A DNA stretch of 64,000 nt from Caenorhabditis remanei. Lineage: Eukaryota > Nematoda > Chromadorea > Rhabditida > Rhabditidae. The stretch spans positions 4,898,001 through 4,962,000 of the forward strand of contig NC_071329.1 in assembly GCF_010183535.1 (NCBI RefSeq), given 5' to 3'. Every line of letters begins with the position of its first letter. Position 1 is the first letter of the stretch. A model generated the notes under the pieces. The model did not search any database. It was not told where the DNA came from and saw only the letters and a program-made list of their open reading frames with translations. Positions 40,301 through 48,566 of this stretch are shown here, piece by piece. The position numbers and the translations under genes are program-made.

Positions 40301-43217
40301 TAATGAATACACTACGACCTTACCGACACCAACCACGGAAATGGTCCCACCAACATTAACTACCTCACCGATCGTTACCACCACTATCGAAGTGACTACG
40401 ACTCGGAAGAAAATTACTACAGAAACTACTGTGAAAACAACCCCGTCGACTACGGTAACAACTCCGTCGACTACGGTAACAACTCCGTCGACTACGGTAA
40501 CAACTCCGTCGACTACGGTAACAACTCCGTCGACTACGGTAACAACAACAACAACAACCCTACCGACTACGGTGACAACTCGAAAGCTTACAACCAGAAC
40601 AACCCCTTCAACTACTCAGAGTACCACAACTGAGACGACCAGTCTGTCCACCACGACACCGTCTCCTACGACAACCGTTTTTCAAACCACAACTACTCCT
40701 GCTCCAATTTTGGAAAAAATTGTAGATGGAATTAGACCAAAACCAGAAGGACAGCGAAGATCAGTAACCACTACTGAGCCTCCAACACAACTCACTACGG
40801 TCCCTGCAACAAGGCCCACTACTGTCCCTACGACGAAGAAGATCACGACCACAGTGTCTACAACCAGCCCACCAGAAAACTCACTTATGAAAACTCTCCA
40901 GGAAATTCACGACAGTAAGTCTCGTTTAGATTGTACGAAATATGGTGTAAATCTAATAGACGAAGAAAACATGACCAACCACTCTAATTCAGTGTGTACC
41001 GAAAATTGGTGTGATCACACAGTTTTGACTAAAAAGAAAATTACTGAAGTTTTGATCCCTCCTGAATTTACTTTGCATAAGCATAGAGTAGTTTGGAAAA
41101 AATCGATAGGAACCCAGTACATAATTATTGAGAAAACTTGTCCACCAACGGACTATTGCTGGAAAGCATTGAAACATTTCGATTGCATTTTATGCACAAG
41201 ATTTCTGTTCAACCCTCAGTGTCACCCAAAAACAACCATAAGTATTGTAATCCTTTTAATAGCAATCGTCATGAAAATAATTTCACTCTTTTGGCATAGA
41301 AAGAAATTATGGAAACTATTCATACTTATGTGTTGCTGGTGCAATTTTTGTGAAAAAATTAGTAGATTCTTTTCTGCAAAGAAAAGAGACGAGAATCTCG
41401 AAATAGAAGAAATAGAAATGGTTCCATTAAGGAAACCAACAGTGACTCAAAGACTAAATAATGTTAGAAATTGGAGACATAAATTTAGAAGAAATGGAAA
41501 CTATTCCAGATCTGAACCTAGTACTAAGACTATGAAAAGAAGTTATACAACTTCCGCTCAACCAAGAAAGCAACTTTTTGAAATAAGTACTGTTGTAGAA
41601 AATGGTGTAGAAGTTTTGAAAATTCAAAAAACCGCATCTAGGACACCGTCCCCCTCTATGTTAGCCATTGCAACTATCTGCCTTTTAATCGCCTCGGCGG
41701 CGGCAGACGTGTGTGACGAAACTTTCCCTATCACACACGAGGAAACCACGTGCAATGAACATGGCATTTGTCGTATTGAGAAAACGGAAGATATCTTCTT
41801 TACACCGCAAACCAAAACTATCTGTCTACAAGTCGTATCTCAAAAGAACGTTATTTTGAAGTTCAAATTAACAGTCGATCACCACTTTCGGAAATGCCAT
41901 AAAGGCCCAATTTTGTTTACTAAAAACGTTACCGTACATGCCGATAGCGCTAAAAGGTGCCACGGTATGGGAGAATGTGTAGATAGGAAATGCCTAGATG
42001 TAGGACCTAACTCCAAACTCAGTGAATTCCCAGAAGGAAATAAGTATCCAGGGCATACATACTGTTCTAGCAGTTGTGGAGGCTTATGGTGCAAATGCTT
42101 ATTACCTACTGAAGGATGTCTTTTTTATAGAACTTATGCAGTCCCTACGACTGACGATAAGTTCCAAATCTATTCTTGTGAAGCTTGGTCAAATGCTATA
42201 AATTTTCAAGCAGAACTGACCCTCGACAATCAAAAAATTGAACAAGTCTTTCTAATTCAAGAAGGTGACGACTACCAAATCAATTTTAAATATGGTCAAA
42301 ATAAGGACCAAGAAATTGACATCAAATTGAGATTACTGACAATCACAGAAGAAACTGGCTTAAGTATTTTAGGCAAAAAATTTATCCAAAATAAGGAAAA
42401 AATTGCTTTAGCTTCAATTTCGAACGAAGTTTTTCCTTTAGAATGTTTTGAAACTGGTGCATGTAACTATAGAGAAACTTGTTCATGCAACCTAGGAGAA
42501 GCAGAAGCACTTTGCGTTTGCAAAGTCCCTGATCTATACAAAATTTTAGATGACATTGATCATAATCTACCAGTGATAACCGAAAGATATCACCTAGGTA
42601 CCACCCCTGATAACATTCCTACCCTTAGGACAAAACATAGCAATTTCCATATTCAAGTAATCATGGAACAAAGTTATAATGTTAGCGTGACTGAATCAAA
42701 AATTGACTGTAGTATTGAGAAGACTACCCCGTATACAGGCTGTTATAATTGTCTCAAGGGCGCCAGCCAAAACGTCACGTGCAAATCTAAAGAACCGACA
42801 CACGCTAAAATTAGCTGCGATAACGGAGAATTCGTAGACATTTTGACCTGCGATAAAACCGGAATCGTAAATGAAATTCATAGGAAATTTTCAAAATCTA
42901 TCCTAACTGGCGTTTGCGCAGTTACTTGTGGAACTAAAAATAATTCTTACAAAATAGAAGGAACACTGACATATGTATCCCATACATCATTATTCGAATA
43001 TCTGAACCAAGTACTCCACTCTGAAAAAAGTATTTCAGAAATCCACCCGTGGCACATCCCTGATGTATGGACACTATGGAACAATATCACTAAGGGACTT
43101 ATCCCTATCGTCCTCGCGATCGCAGGGATGATCATCTCTTCAATCCTTATATACTTATGCTGCATCCCAACTGTCACAGCATGCTTAAGTAGCAGAAGAC
43201 GCCATATCCGGCGTTAG
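34329..43217 (+). CDS. Gag-protease-RT-RNase H-integrase-envelope polyprotein, 2962 aa
   Basis: A single uninterrupted ORF. Gag: DUF1759-like region at about 190-340, zinc knuckles near 379, 412 (CFNCLNSGHRLSEC) and 430, then a Gln/Asn-rich linker to about 543. Protease: LLDTGADQSF near 577. Reverse transcriptase: GDIEKAF near 912 and YVDN at 993-996 in place of YVDD. RNase H: FTDAS near 1163, with later FSDS. Integrase: His/Cys finger near 1500 (HRENLH, CSIC), then D in GVDFMG (about 1571), D in TSDNAA (about 1636) and E in FYERLVG (about 1700). Envelope: hydrophobic signal-like segment at about 1958-1980, Thr-rich mucin-like stretch to about 2180, membrane segment at 2301-2324, second signal-like segment at 2441-2460, a Cys-rich ectodomain resembling phlebovirus G2-type fusion glycoproteins, and a final membrane segment at about 2924-2947. 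Replicates and integrates the element; envelope could allow particles to enter cells. Nothing is broken. Confidence 0.92.
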   Translation: MSITHDDIKNWEEIISTHQEDYEKFLKASFQALKAVPNPTTEPQTPVQDFLAGYAVFMASEVETIKPKDQLYKSQLATVLENIHMTPVGTLLTETAKQASIKINKKDREITKLVGDIEARMDKRHEHLNTLAATHKVKGLADTSYSIRPRRSQTNVELKTDFIRPPGNNLQVSSFTTETRPTMLQYKHVKLPTFNGNISEWSAFYMIFKPTVLENDEYTDVEKHNILRNHLVNEPADLIRAYDPDGTQLATAVKRLEAMYGSKEKQYDYLWNRLSEVPMARDSPRSLRILHNELHAIINSLSKHGSIETQNFQSVIKSKIPRNILIEVLRTKPKDTSAILEALDIIITIEESAQRSEMKVNEKEDRNVFSVRKPQQNKKCRFCQRTNHTSAECKTVASLEDRREFIKMNNLCFNCLNSGHRLSECKSSECRKCQVKHNQAICHRNPNVVRKNNFQKNPPTYKSQNENYRRNNFSNQNNGHQSSNAAAYQQRNQGTQGQGYQQRNQSQPVNQRIQNNGNQTNGNQSNNGYNKRNQGQSAPQKSLKTRNYQVNANKTSLMVVNAPIVVGEEIEKIPVLLDTGADQSFILSSFAEKAKMEVLERNVEIDLCVFGKDPTSIISNVVKFEIITNDDSVIKVEALTVPDITDLFEPINLTHEDKKYLENVNEKTVNITRPEKAVALLGLDVFWDLITDEGKKKLPSGKFIIPTHIGPLVCGKTERSTSSMHALIARIKDSQEEHFTENDFQEYFEISNIGITDKIFDPTNEEIIVEFENKVETNSETKRIIAPLTWKEGQRENLANNYDVAICRARQLVRTSKGTEAWQKLEENFDTMEKTGIIEEIDNDPNLGYYIPYGLVFNKSSNTTKVRTVFDASSKKRGEISLNNALHQGPSLIPDLQGILLRLRQGKYLLAGDIEKAFHAIEVNEKDRDALRFIRVRDPERPLHPDNIRLMRFRNLPFGVNCSPFLLSMSILYAVRQANVPENIVKAIESMCYVDNVFMLTDDFNELPKFYNLLKEFFGSIGMNIREFCVNHPVNFIKEEDKAQNLENIKMLGYIYDLENDTFEVRKPKLVITGKGIPRMNKKKAVGEITMIFDPTQYFAPLYLQGKNILRQISDHTIKWLDYVSDDIVEQIISYRQKIENSTLKFRRNIPNLNSRKPVQLVVFTDASEHTYGACIYLKIEKPDLKGQFDIHLLIAKQRIAPKTKTLTIPRLELLGILIGVRLLDYTIREMNLNIEKIELFSDSTIALAQIKNHPTTKGEKHAQFVDNRCLEIWKTLQNIKAKNDQTEISLSHVPTDQNPADHITRGCDSEEELRKTNWFFGPDWLQNDNHVNHPCKNEDNRLIIDKSTPVELNVMTIQVKNLSEIENRIIPLEKINNLEKTKRIMSYVLRFLKNRIYKKLSKPSKTKLERNFPELKHLPNEFCGVVKLEELNLVMKLLIRNNQLVYKIEENPKENQFLDKDNINSPSDQIVYQHNRIIGKNKLPIIETKSRLANLIIQKIHRENLHVGPMTTLEIVLESYAGTRWRAAVKKVLDNCSICRKSNNHPFREAPPGNLPERRTTESRPFQHIGVDFMGPFKTYIRNSNDIEKCHIALFTCTTTRLVHLERVPNLSTDEFLLALSRFMSRRGYPDSITSDNAATFRLTAEILDRHSEREDDFLAELAFEKIDQLKTNVLEKEMTKKGIKWYFNTALAPWQGGFYERLVGVVKKALKHSLGESQHRVKDLETIMAECESLVNRRPLTYIDEDSEDCKVLRPIDIITPGLYFSIFDDNGLRDEYYEYTQNFREVQKHIKRFWNIFVRDYLKQTKNFQSVAQPNRAHSNLIKPILGEVVLLVDENVPRGKWKMGIITELLKGRDGEIRSVRVRTTQKRKKRDGTLPYKPFKIQEITRPLRLVIPLELRPQPKEEDEKIETKTVTVNLARIKEPKFKQTEKRMFRTVIETQNEDFRKNLQRRPKFSLWNIWTILLMMCILATTASANMLQNLSPNQHSNEYTTTLPTPTTEMVPPTLTTSPIVTTTIEVTTTRKKITTETTVKTTPSTTVTTPSTTVTTPSTTVTTPSTTVTTPSTTVTTTTTTLPTTVTTRKLTTRTTPSTTQSTTTETTSLSTTTPSPTTTVFQTTTTPAPILEKIVDGIRPKPEGQRRSVTTTEPPTQLTTVPATRPTTVPTTKKITTTVSTTSPPENSLMKTLQEIHDSKSRLDCTKYGVNLIDEENMTNHSNSVCTENWCDHTVLTKKKITEVLIPPEFTLHKHRVVWKKSIGTQYIIIEKTCPPTDYCWKALKHFDCILCTRFLFNPQCHPKTTISIVILLIAIVMKIISLFWHRKKLWKLFILMCCWCNFCEKISRFFSAKKRDENLEIEEIEMVPLRKPTVTQRLNNVRNWRHKFRRNGNYSRSEPSTKTMKRSYTTSAQPRKQLFEISTVVENGVEVLKIQKTASRTPSPSMLAIATICLLIASAAADVCDETFPITHEETTCNEHGICRIEKTEDIFFTPQTKTICLQVVSQKNVILKFKLTVDHHFRKCHKGPILFTKNVTVHADSAKRCHGMGECVDRKCLDVGPNSKLSEFPEGNKYPGHTYCSSSCGGLWCKCLLPTEGCLFYRTYAVPTTDDKFQIYSCEAWSNAINFQAELTLDNQKIEQVFLIQEGDDYQINFKYGQNKDQEIDIKLRLLTITEETGLSILGKKFIQNKEKIALASISNEVFPLECFETGACNYRETCSCNLGEAEALCVCKVPDLYKILDDIDHNLPVITERYHLGTTPDNIPTLRTKHSNFHIQVIMEQSYNVSVTESKIDCSIEKTTPYTGCYNCLKGASQNVTCKSKEPTHAKISCDNGEFVDILTCDKTGIVNEIHRKFSKSILTGVCAVTCGTKNNSYKIEGTLTYVSHTSLFEYLNQVLHSEKSISEIHPWHIPDVWTLWNNITKGLIPIVLAIAGMIISSILIYLCCIPTVTACLSSRRRHIRR
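40434..40560 (+). repeat. Tandem repeat encoding a TTVTTPS mucin-like tract
   Basis: About six 21-bp units (ACAACTCCGTCGACTACGGTA) follow one another in frame inside the envelope part. They encode a Thr/Ser/Pro stretch likely to be O-glycosylated. Units are nearly identical, so the copy number is probably variable. Confidence 0.85.
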
Positions 43218-43394
43218 AAATCCAATCAAGATGATAAAACCCCTCGATCTCAGACGAAGCTTTACAAAATTTTTTTTACAAACTTTGAAACCCTTGTATA
43301 ATCCGTACATTTACTCGTCAAAACCTTCGAAAAAGTTCCACTTTTTAACATTACGAAAATTCCAGAAATCAACGAACCTATCCACCTATCCAAC

Positions 43395-43841
43395 ATGTCC
43401 AAACGCCCAGCCCCAGCGTTCAACGCTCAAGAAACCGAAGAGATGATGCAAGAAGCCAAACGCATGGCGGCGACATACCAATGCAAAGAAATGTTGGATT
43501 CCGCAAAACACCACAAGCAAAGGGAGCAACTTTTGGCCAATAAATCACCGCCAAAATGTACCATCTGTCGCCAAAACCATTATGCATCAGCATGCAAACT
43601 GCCTCTAGAAGAGAAGATGAAGATCATCACACAACGACGCATATGCCAAATTTGTCTCACAAGAGACAGACATACTCCAATCAAATGTAAGACACTTCGT
43701 TTCCCGCAACACCTGTGCGACAACAAACACTGCGGAAAGAGTTATACCTTCCATCATGCAACGATTTGCCCTTTCACGGCGCCAACAACCACAAACATGT
43801 CGCCTGCGGAATCAACGGGACACGACGAAATTCTAGATTAA
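43395..43841 (+). CDS. Accessory zinc-knuckle ORF of the BEL element, 148 aa
   Basis: The ORF starts 178 bp after the polyprotein stop. It contains two Cys/His clusters, CTICRQNHYASAC and CQICLTRDRHTPIKC, and a third Cys/His-rich segment (LCDNKHCGKSYTFHHATIC). The N-terminus is basic and helical. This resembles nucleic-acid-binding gag knuckles, but the ORF lies behind env. A consensus acceptor TTCCAG at 43360-43365 upstream of the ATG, with the leader donor at 34108, suggests expression from a spliced subgenomic RNA. Role unknown; RNA binding or regulation of the element is inference. Confidence 0.7.
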   Translation: MSKRPAPAFNAQETEEMMQEAKRMAATYQCKEMLDSAKHHKQREQLLANKSPPKCTICRQNHYASACKLPLEEKMKIITQRRICQICLTRDRHTPIKCKTLRFPQHLCDNKHCGKSYTFHHATICPFTAPTTTNMSPAESTGHDEILD

Positions 43842-44011
43842 AATTTAAAGATAAGACATCTGTTGCCTCTAGATATTTTCCTATATATATGAAAATATGT
43901 TTTTGTCTAAACAGTATATAAACGAAATTCATTTCTACAACCACCAATTTATTACAAAATGAATACGTTATCAGAAAAACACCAGACTAAAATGAGAGAA
44001 GAGTGACTCCA
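43842..44011. other. Short spacer between converging genes
   Basis: Between the sense accessory ORF and the end of the antisense gene at 44012. AATATAT-rich, with possible terminators for both strands. Confidence 0.4.
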
Positions 44012-44516
44012 CTACCAGATGTGATGTGGTAGAACCATCCGTTGCGAGACATCAGGTGCCTCCACTTGAATTACTTCCAATGGAAATAATTCCTGTGGTC
44101 GTCCAAACATGTAGACGCAGCAATTAGCCTCTGGGGGCACTCCAATCCTCCACCTGATTGCGAAGTGATCAGCTACGCTCCTCCATTCCTGTCTTGATCT
44201 ACAGTAGAAGTATAATTGAGATGGCCTGAAAAATAAAGAAACTCATAATAAGAACAAAGCAACACAAAACTCACGGAAGGGGGAGGAACTGTATAATAGA
44301 GGTAACCTCATAAGGCCGGTGTGTAAGTGACACACGAATAGGTCCCAATTCATAGAGAATATTATTTAGTAAACGCATATTTCCACGACGAGACCAGGCC
44401 GGAAAAACCTCGCGAAGAAAGGAAAAAATGGAAACCATTGGTCTCGGGGGAGATATGCGCCCCATGTCCGGGAAAGACGAAAAGGACTCATCGGAGTCAG
44501 AGTCGTAATTAGTCAT
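44012..44516 (-). CDS. Antisense accessory gene A of the BEL element, two exons, 151 aa
   Basis: Exon 1 is 44275-44516 and exon 2 is 44012-44225. The 49-bp intron has a GTGAG donor and TTTTTCAG acceptor, and the split codon joins in frame (242 + 214 = 456 nt). The protein starts MTNYDSDSDESFSSFPD (acidic, Ser-rich), then a basic helical part (PAWSRRGNMRLLNN), a central RPYEVTSIIQFLPLP, and an aromatic C-terminal half (YFYCRSRQEWRSVADHF; CCVYMFGRPQELFP). I recognise no family. No signal peptide or membrane segment, so probably intracellular. It lies on the strand opposite to gag-pol-env within the element, so the transcript cannot come from the 5' LTR. It could be a captured host gene or an antisense regulator. 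Confidence 0.7.
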
Positions 44517-44832
44517 TACGACGTCGGATAAATGTCAAATCTCTAACCAACTCTTTTATACCAAAAGATGACCTAAAAAAGTGACCCAAAAAATAAAAAA
44601 CCCGTTTATCAAATGAATGACCTAAATATCCTAATTCCCGTAAAAAATACATCTCAATTCCAAAAAGATCAAGCGATAAAAAATCTCGCAACATCCTCCG
44701 AGAAAATTACATTTCCCTCTCCGCAAAATATCTCTCAAAATTGAAAAGAGAAATATCCGTTTTCTCTACAAAACCACTCTATAGAAAATTCTACAACCAC
44801 AAACCGTATTCCATTCATTCATCTTCAAACCA
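44517..44832. other. Region between the two antisense accessory genes
   Basis: AT-rich. A 61-codon minus-strand ORF (44509-44694) overlaps the start of gene A and could be upstream sequence of its message; not supported as a gene. Presumably promoter for gene A and 3' end for gene B. Confidence 0.4.
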
Positions 44833-45312
44833 TTAATATTTAGAAAAAATCATATAAAAAATAACCAATAGAATCATAATGGATAACGACAACATAACGA
44901 TTACCAAAATCTCGAAACCATTCGTTGACTTCTCTGTCGAAGGCGTGACTTCCGAAGAACAGGTCGTAAAATTCCCATCGACCTTCTCAACCAAAGAAGA
45001 GTTATCCATTTGACAGTCAACAGCCACAGTAGGAAAAAATTCCAGTCTTATATAGCAGGGAATGTCCTTTTCATCCAATACACAGAAATATGGATCAGGA
45101 TACCTATAAAAAATCTAATACAAACACGAAAATTCAAAAACTATTAACAAATACTAAAGAAACAAACTGTTAAAAAATATCTTAACGTACCCTTCCAATA
45201 TAAGGCAGTATTCACACTCGCCACATTGAGCAAGCAATTTCCATTTAGGAACAACACCGCTCACATTCCCAACAGATAGGAGAATAAAAAATAAGGAAAA
45301 ATAAGACACCAT
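44833..45312 (-). CDS. Antisense accessory gene B: small type I membrane protein, two exons, 130 aa
   Basis: Exon 1 is 45191-45312 and exon 2 is 44833-45103; the 87-bp intron has a GTACGT donor and a TTTTTTATAG acceptor, and the split codon joins in frame (393 nt). Exon 1 encodes a signal peptide (MVSYFSLFFILLSVGNVSG) and the start of a Cys-rich ectodomain (CGECEYC). Exon 2 continues with more cysteines and N-glycosylation sequons (NSS, NFT). A membrane span then follows (FEILVIVMLSLSIMILLVIF) with a very short cytoplasmic tail. Type I topology is predicted. I recognise no family. The pairing with an envelope-bearing element suggests a role at the cell surface, such as receptor interference or envelope partner, which is inference. 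Confidence 0.72.
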
Positions 45313-45771
45313 GAAAAGCAAAGTTGAGAAGAAAACAATACAGAAATAAATAATAGTTTCAGAAGCATTTTTATACCGTCACCTCGCGTGGGCGCCGGAA
45401 GATAACGGAGTTGCTCCGTCATTTAGTTAATTCTTCCCCCCCCCCCTTTTTTCCTGTATTTCATCCTTCTTATCTTCATCCCTCTCTTGTACCAACAATA
45501 GTTGGAATTCAGATTATTCCCCTTGAAACTTTGTTTTCCCTTTTTCCTTTTCCCCCCCCCCTTTCCAATTCCCCCCCTTTCAATTGGCAAATGGACACTG
45601 ACAACGACAGCAACCACACCTGTTCAACAAATGCGCGCTTCAACTACGACTCTCTGCCAACAAATGCTCGGAACCCCGATAACCATGGCAAATCTCGACA
45701 ACTATCCATTTTGGCGGCCCAATCCAAATTGCCATTCAACTGCGTATCATTCAATCTTCCCGCCGCCGGAG
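45313..45771. other. Pre-LTR region with C/T homopolymer runs
   Basis: Holds the promoter side of antisense gene B, several runs of C (45437-45446, 45553-45562) and T, and overlapping plus-strand ORFs (45411-45803, 45502-45891) that run into the LTR. I see no obvious polypurine tract just before 45772, which is odd for an LTR element. An extra ORF here is possible but unsupported. Confidence 0.45.
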
Positions 45772-46254
45772 TATCGCGACCAGGAATTACTCGCGATTAC
45801 TGATCACCAGAACACGATTACGTCACCGTCATCTCCCACAAAGGAACAAGCCGTGTTTCCCTTTCTATGGCGAATACCTGTGCTTAATTGATCGACAACC
45901 TTCAACAATGCCTCTTACCCAATCTACCGAAGCCCTTAACGACCGGCAAAACTGGAATACTGGATAAGCGGAACACTATATAAGAACACCTGCCGCCTCA
46001 TCTACACCCTCTTCTGGAGAAGGAGAATCACCATCTCCTCTGTCAATCACCTTCACCTGCTGCCCATCGTCTGCTGCCCCCGTCTGCCGTCCCATCTACC
46101 GTACCCCCATCTATATTCCCCCACTATCTTTACCTGTAACCCCGTTAGCTGTATCTGACTTATATTACTTATATTTTGCATCCGAATAAATATCTACCAC
46201 TGAACCGTCTAGCCATACCGATTACTATAGTCCACCCGGATTGTAGTCTCTTTA
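45772..46254 (+). repeat. 3' LTR, 483 bp
   Basis: Looks identical to 33593-34075 over its whole length, followed by GTCCC. Confidence 0.93.
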
Positions 46255-46259
46255 GTCCC

Positions 46260-47945
46260 ATGTGTTGCATCCAAGGGATGTTTCTGGTCCAAAAATGACT
46301 ATCCGGCGCTCGAGCTCTGAAAATGCTCACTTTTTCACTGGATCCTCACAAAAACACGAATAACTTTTTTCACAGATCTCCGTTGTAAAAACTGATTACC
46401 GATTCGGAATCACCGTAAAATTTGCATTAGGATATCATTTCACTGGTATACGGTAACTTACCTCAAAACTGCTCCATGCCGCAATAAGATATAAAAATAA
46501 TAGAAAAAGACGAGAATTCTAGAAAAATCAATTTGAAACGCCTATTCCGTTAAGGCATTTAGGAAGACTATGATTTGGTTGAGATGAGAATGTATCAGGG
46601 GGACTGATAGGCTCCGCCCATTTTCCCGATCTCTCTTAGGACACGCCCCTTTTCTCGCCGCCCGCGCGCAAACAATAAATCAGATTGTGACAAATGGTCA
46701 GCGGGGGGTAAGAACAAAGGAAAGTTAAGGAGGGAGGCACGATGACACACACATGGAATATGACTATTTTATACACGATTTTGAAAAGTGTTACCTTCAA
46801 AAACAAGGAAAAACTAGTTGAGTACTGGAAAAAAACAACAAAAAAATTCTGACAAATTTCACAATCAGCTGAAAAAATGGGAAAAAATAAGCAATATATT
46901 TTTCTAACTAGGGAAGGATCTCGGGATGTAGTTATAAATTGAGATATTTATCACTAGAACGGAAATTTTGATCTGATTTCATATCTTTATTCTGTTTTTG
47001 CAGAACGATCTCTTGAAACAAGTTATTCGCGTTTTTCTGGCTTCTTGGTGCAAAAATGAGCGTTAAATAGTTGTTCTTCTATGTAGTTTTTGTGAGTTTT
47101 CATGATGCCAAACGTTTGAGTAAACATGAGAAAATCACCCCTTGTCCCTCTTACTAAGGTGTCATTTTTTAATTGGCGCCAAAATTCAAAATCAAGTTTT
47201 TGGTAACTTTTTTGCAAAAAAGTCAAATTTTTGACTACGATTCGGAATTAGAAAAAATCTGAAATATCACCGAAAATGCTCACATTTTTTAAAACTTGTT
47301 CGCGAAAAAGTCAAATTGTTGACTATGATTTTGAATTAGAAGAAGTTCTGAAAAATCATTTAAAATGTTCACATTTTCAATGAAAACTTGAAGAAATGTC
47401 AAAAAAAATGTGTTCTTTTCTGGAGTCTCAAATTTTTCCCAGAACTCACCATCATACCCTCCCCCCTTATCTCCCTACTAATAAGGTATCATTCAATATT
47501 GAGAGAGAGAGATGTGCCATCCCCTTCTTATGACGGTACTTGGCCGGAAAAGTGACACATTAATTAGTCATGATGGATCACTAAGCCAAGTAATGAGGTC
47601 AGATGACCAGTGAGTAGAAAAATGATATTGGGAATGGTCTCTGTTAAGAATCATGGAAGTAGAGAGTCGGGATTGGTGTTTATAACCATATTTTTGGTTG
47701 AAAACTTAAACATAATAGGCGTAAAACAAAATTTTACACTGAAAAAGGCGATTCTTAGTTTACTGATCTGTAACATCTCAGAGAGGTTTCGTACAAAAAA
47801 GTTGTCAACTACAAAAGTAAAGTTCTAAGTTTGATCTACAACTCCTACAGAAATTGGCATTACGGGACAAGAAGTCATGTCGAGATGGTCATTTTTCACC
47901 AATAACATTGAATGTCTGTCTGTCTGTGTGTCTGTCTGTTTGCAC
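46260..47945. other. Repeat region after the BEL element
   Basis: 46255-46310 continues the interrupted exonuclease relic. The AACGCCTATTCCGTTAAGG module (copy 3) is at about 46455-46640. A TAACTAGGGAAGGATC left end of a PIF-like MITE lies at 46906. The rest is A-rich repeats and CTGTCTGTCTG stretches. No gene supported. Confidence 0.5.
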
Positions 47946-48566
47946 TTACTAGGGAATGTTCCAGACGTAATTTGGCCTTTTAAATTGGCTCATTATCTAT
48001 AAGGTACTTCTGAACACGCTGATTCCGAATATGTGATCCAATTTTGCAGAACGCTTTACTGAACTGAGATATATGCATTTTAAGTCATTTCTAGTGCAAA
48101 AAACGCATTTTTCAAGAGGCTGAAAATCAAGTTTAGACTCAATTTTTCTAATTTCTTCTGTGTAATACGTGTGAATTGAGGTTAAAAAAGAACATTAGAA
48201 ATTTTTTCTAGTAAAAACAGTTTTCAGGAAAAGTTTAATCACGACGGTGCAAATGCGAAAAATGAAAGTGATACAATTATTTTCCTGAAAACTGTTTTTA
48301 CTAGAAAAAGTTTCTAATGTGCTTTTTCAACTTTAATTCACACATATTACACAGAAAAAATTAGAAAAAATGAGTCTGAAATTCATTTTCAGCCTCTTGA
48401 AAAATGCAATTTTTGCTCTAGAAATGACTTAAAATGCATATATCTCAGTTCAGTGTATCGTTCTGCAAAATTGGATCACATATTCGGAATCAGCGTGTTC
48501 GGAAGTACCTTATAGATAATGAGCCAATTTAAAAGGCCAAATTACGTCTGGAACATTCCCTAGTTA
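47946..48566. mobile_element. PIF/Harbinger-like palindromic MITE, 615 bp
   Basis: Element 47949-48563 starts CTAGGGAATGTTCCAGACGT and ends with the reverse complement, flanked by TTA (47946-47948 and 48564-48566). The arms pair over almost the whole length, with a loop near 48240. Confidence 0.78.

Larger units (their letters stand above)
33588..46259 (+). mobile_element. Complete BEL/Pao retrovirus-like element with envelope
   Basis: The element is 33593-46254 (12662 bp), flanked by the perfect 5-bp duplication GTCCC (33588-33592 and 46255-46259). The two 483-bp LTRs look identical throughout, so insertion is very recent. The order is LTR, leader with repeats, gag-protease-RT-RNase H-integrase-envelope in one ORF, a sense zinc-knuckle ORF, two antisense spliced genes, LTR. 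RT before RNase H before integrase and the DUF1759-type gag indicate the BEL/Pao group. All domains look intact. Confidence 0.93.

Noticed and set aside
44509..44694. 61-codon minus ORF as first exon of antisense gene A
   Set aside because: No splice donor joining it to the next exon in frame was found; gene A has its own ATG.
45411..45891. Plus-strand ORFs running into the 3' LTR as a further accessory gene
   Set aside because: Composition follows C/T homopolymers; no domain or splice support, and two overlapping frames are equally open.
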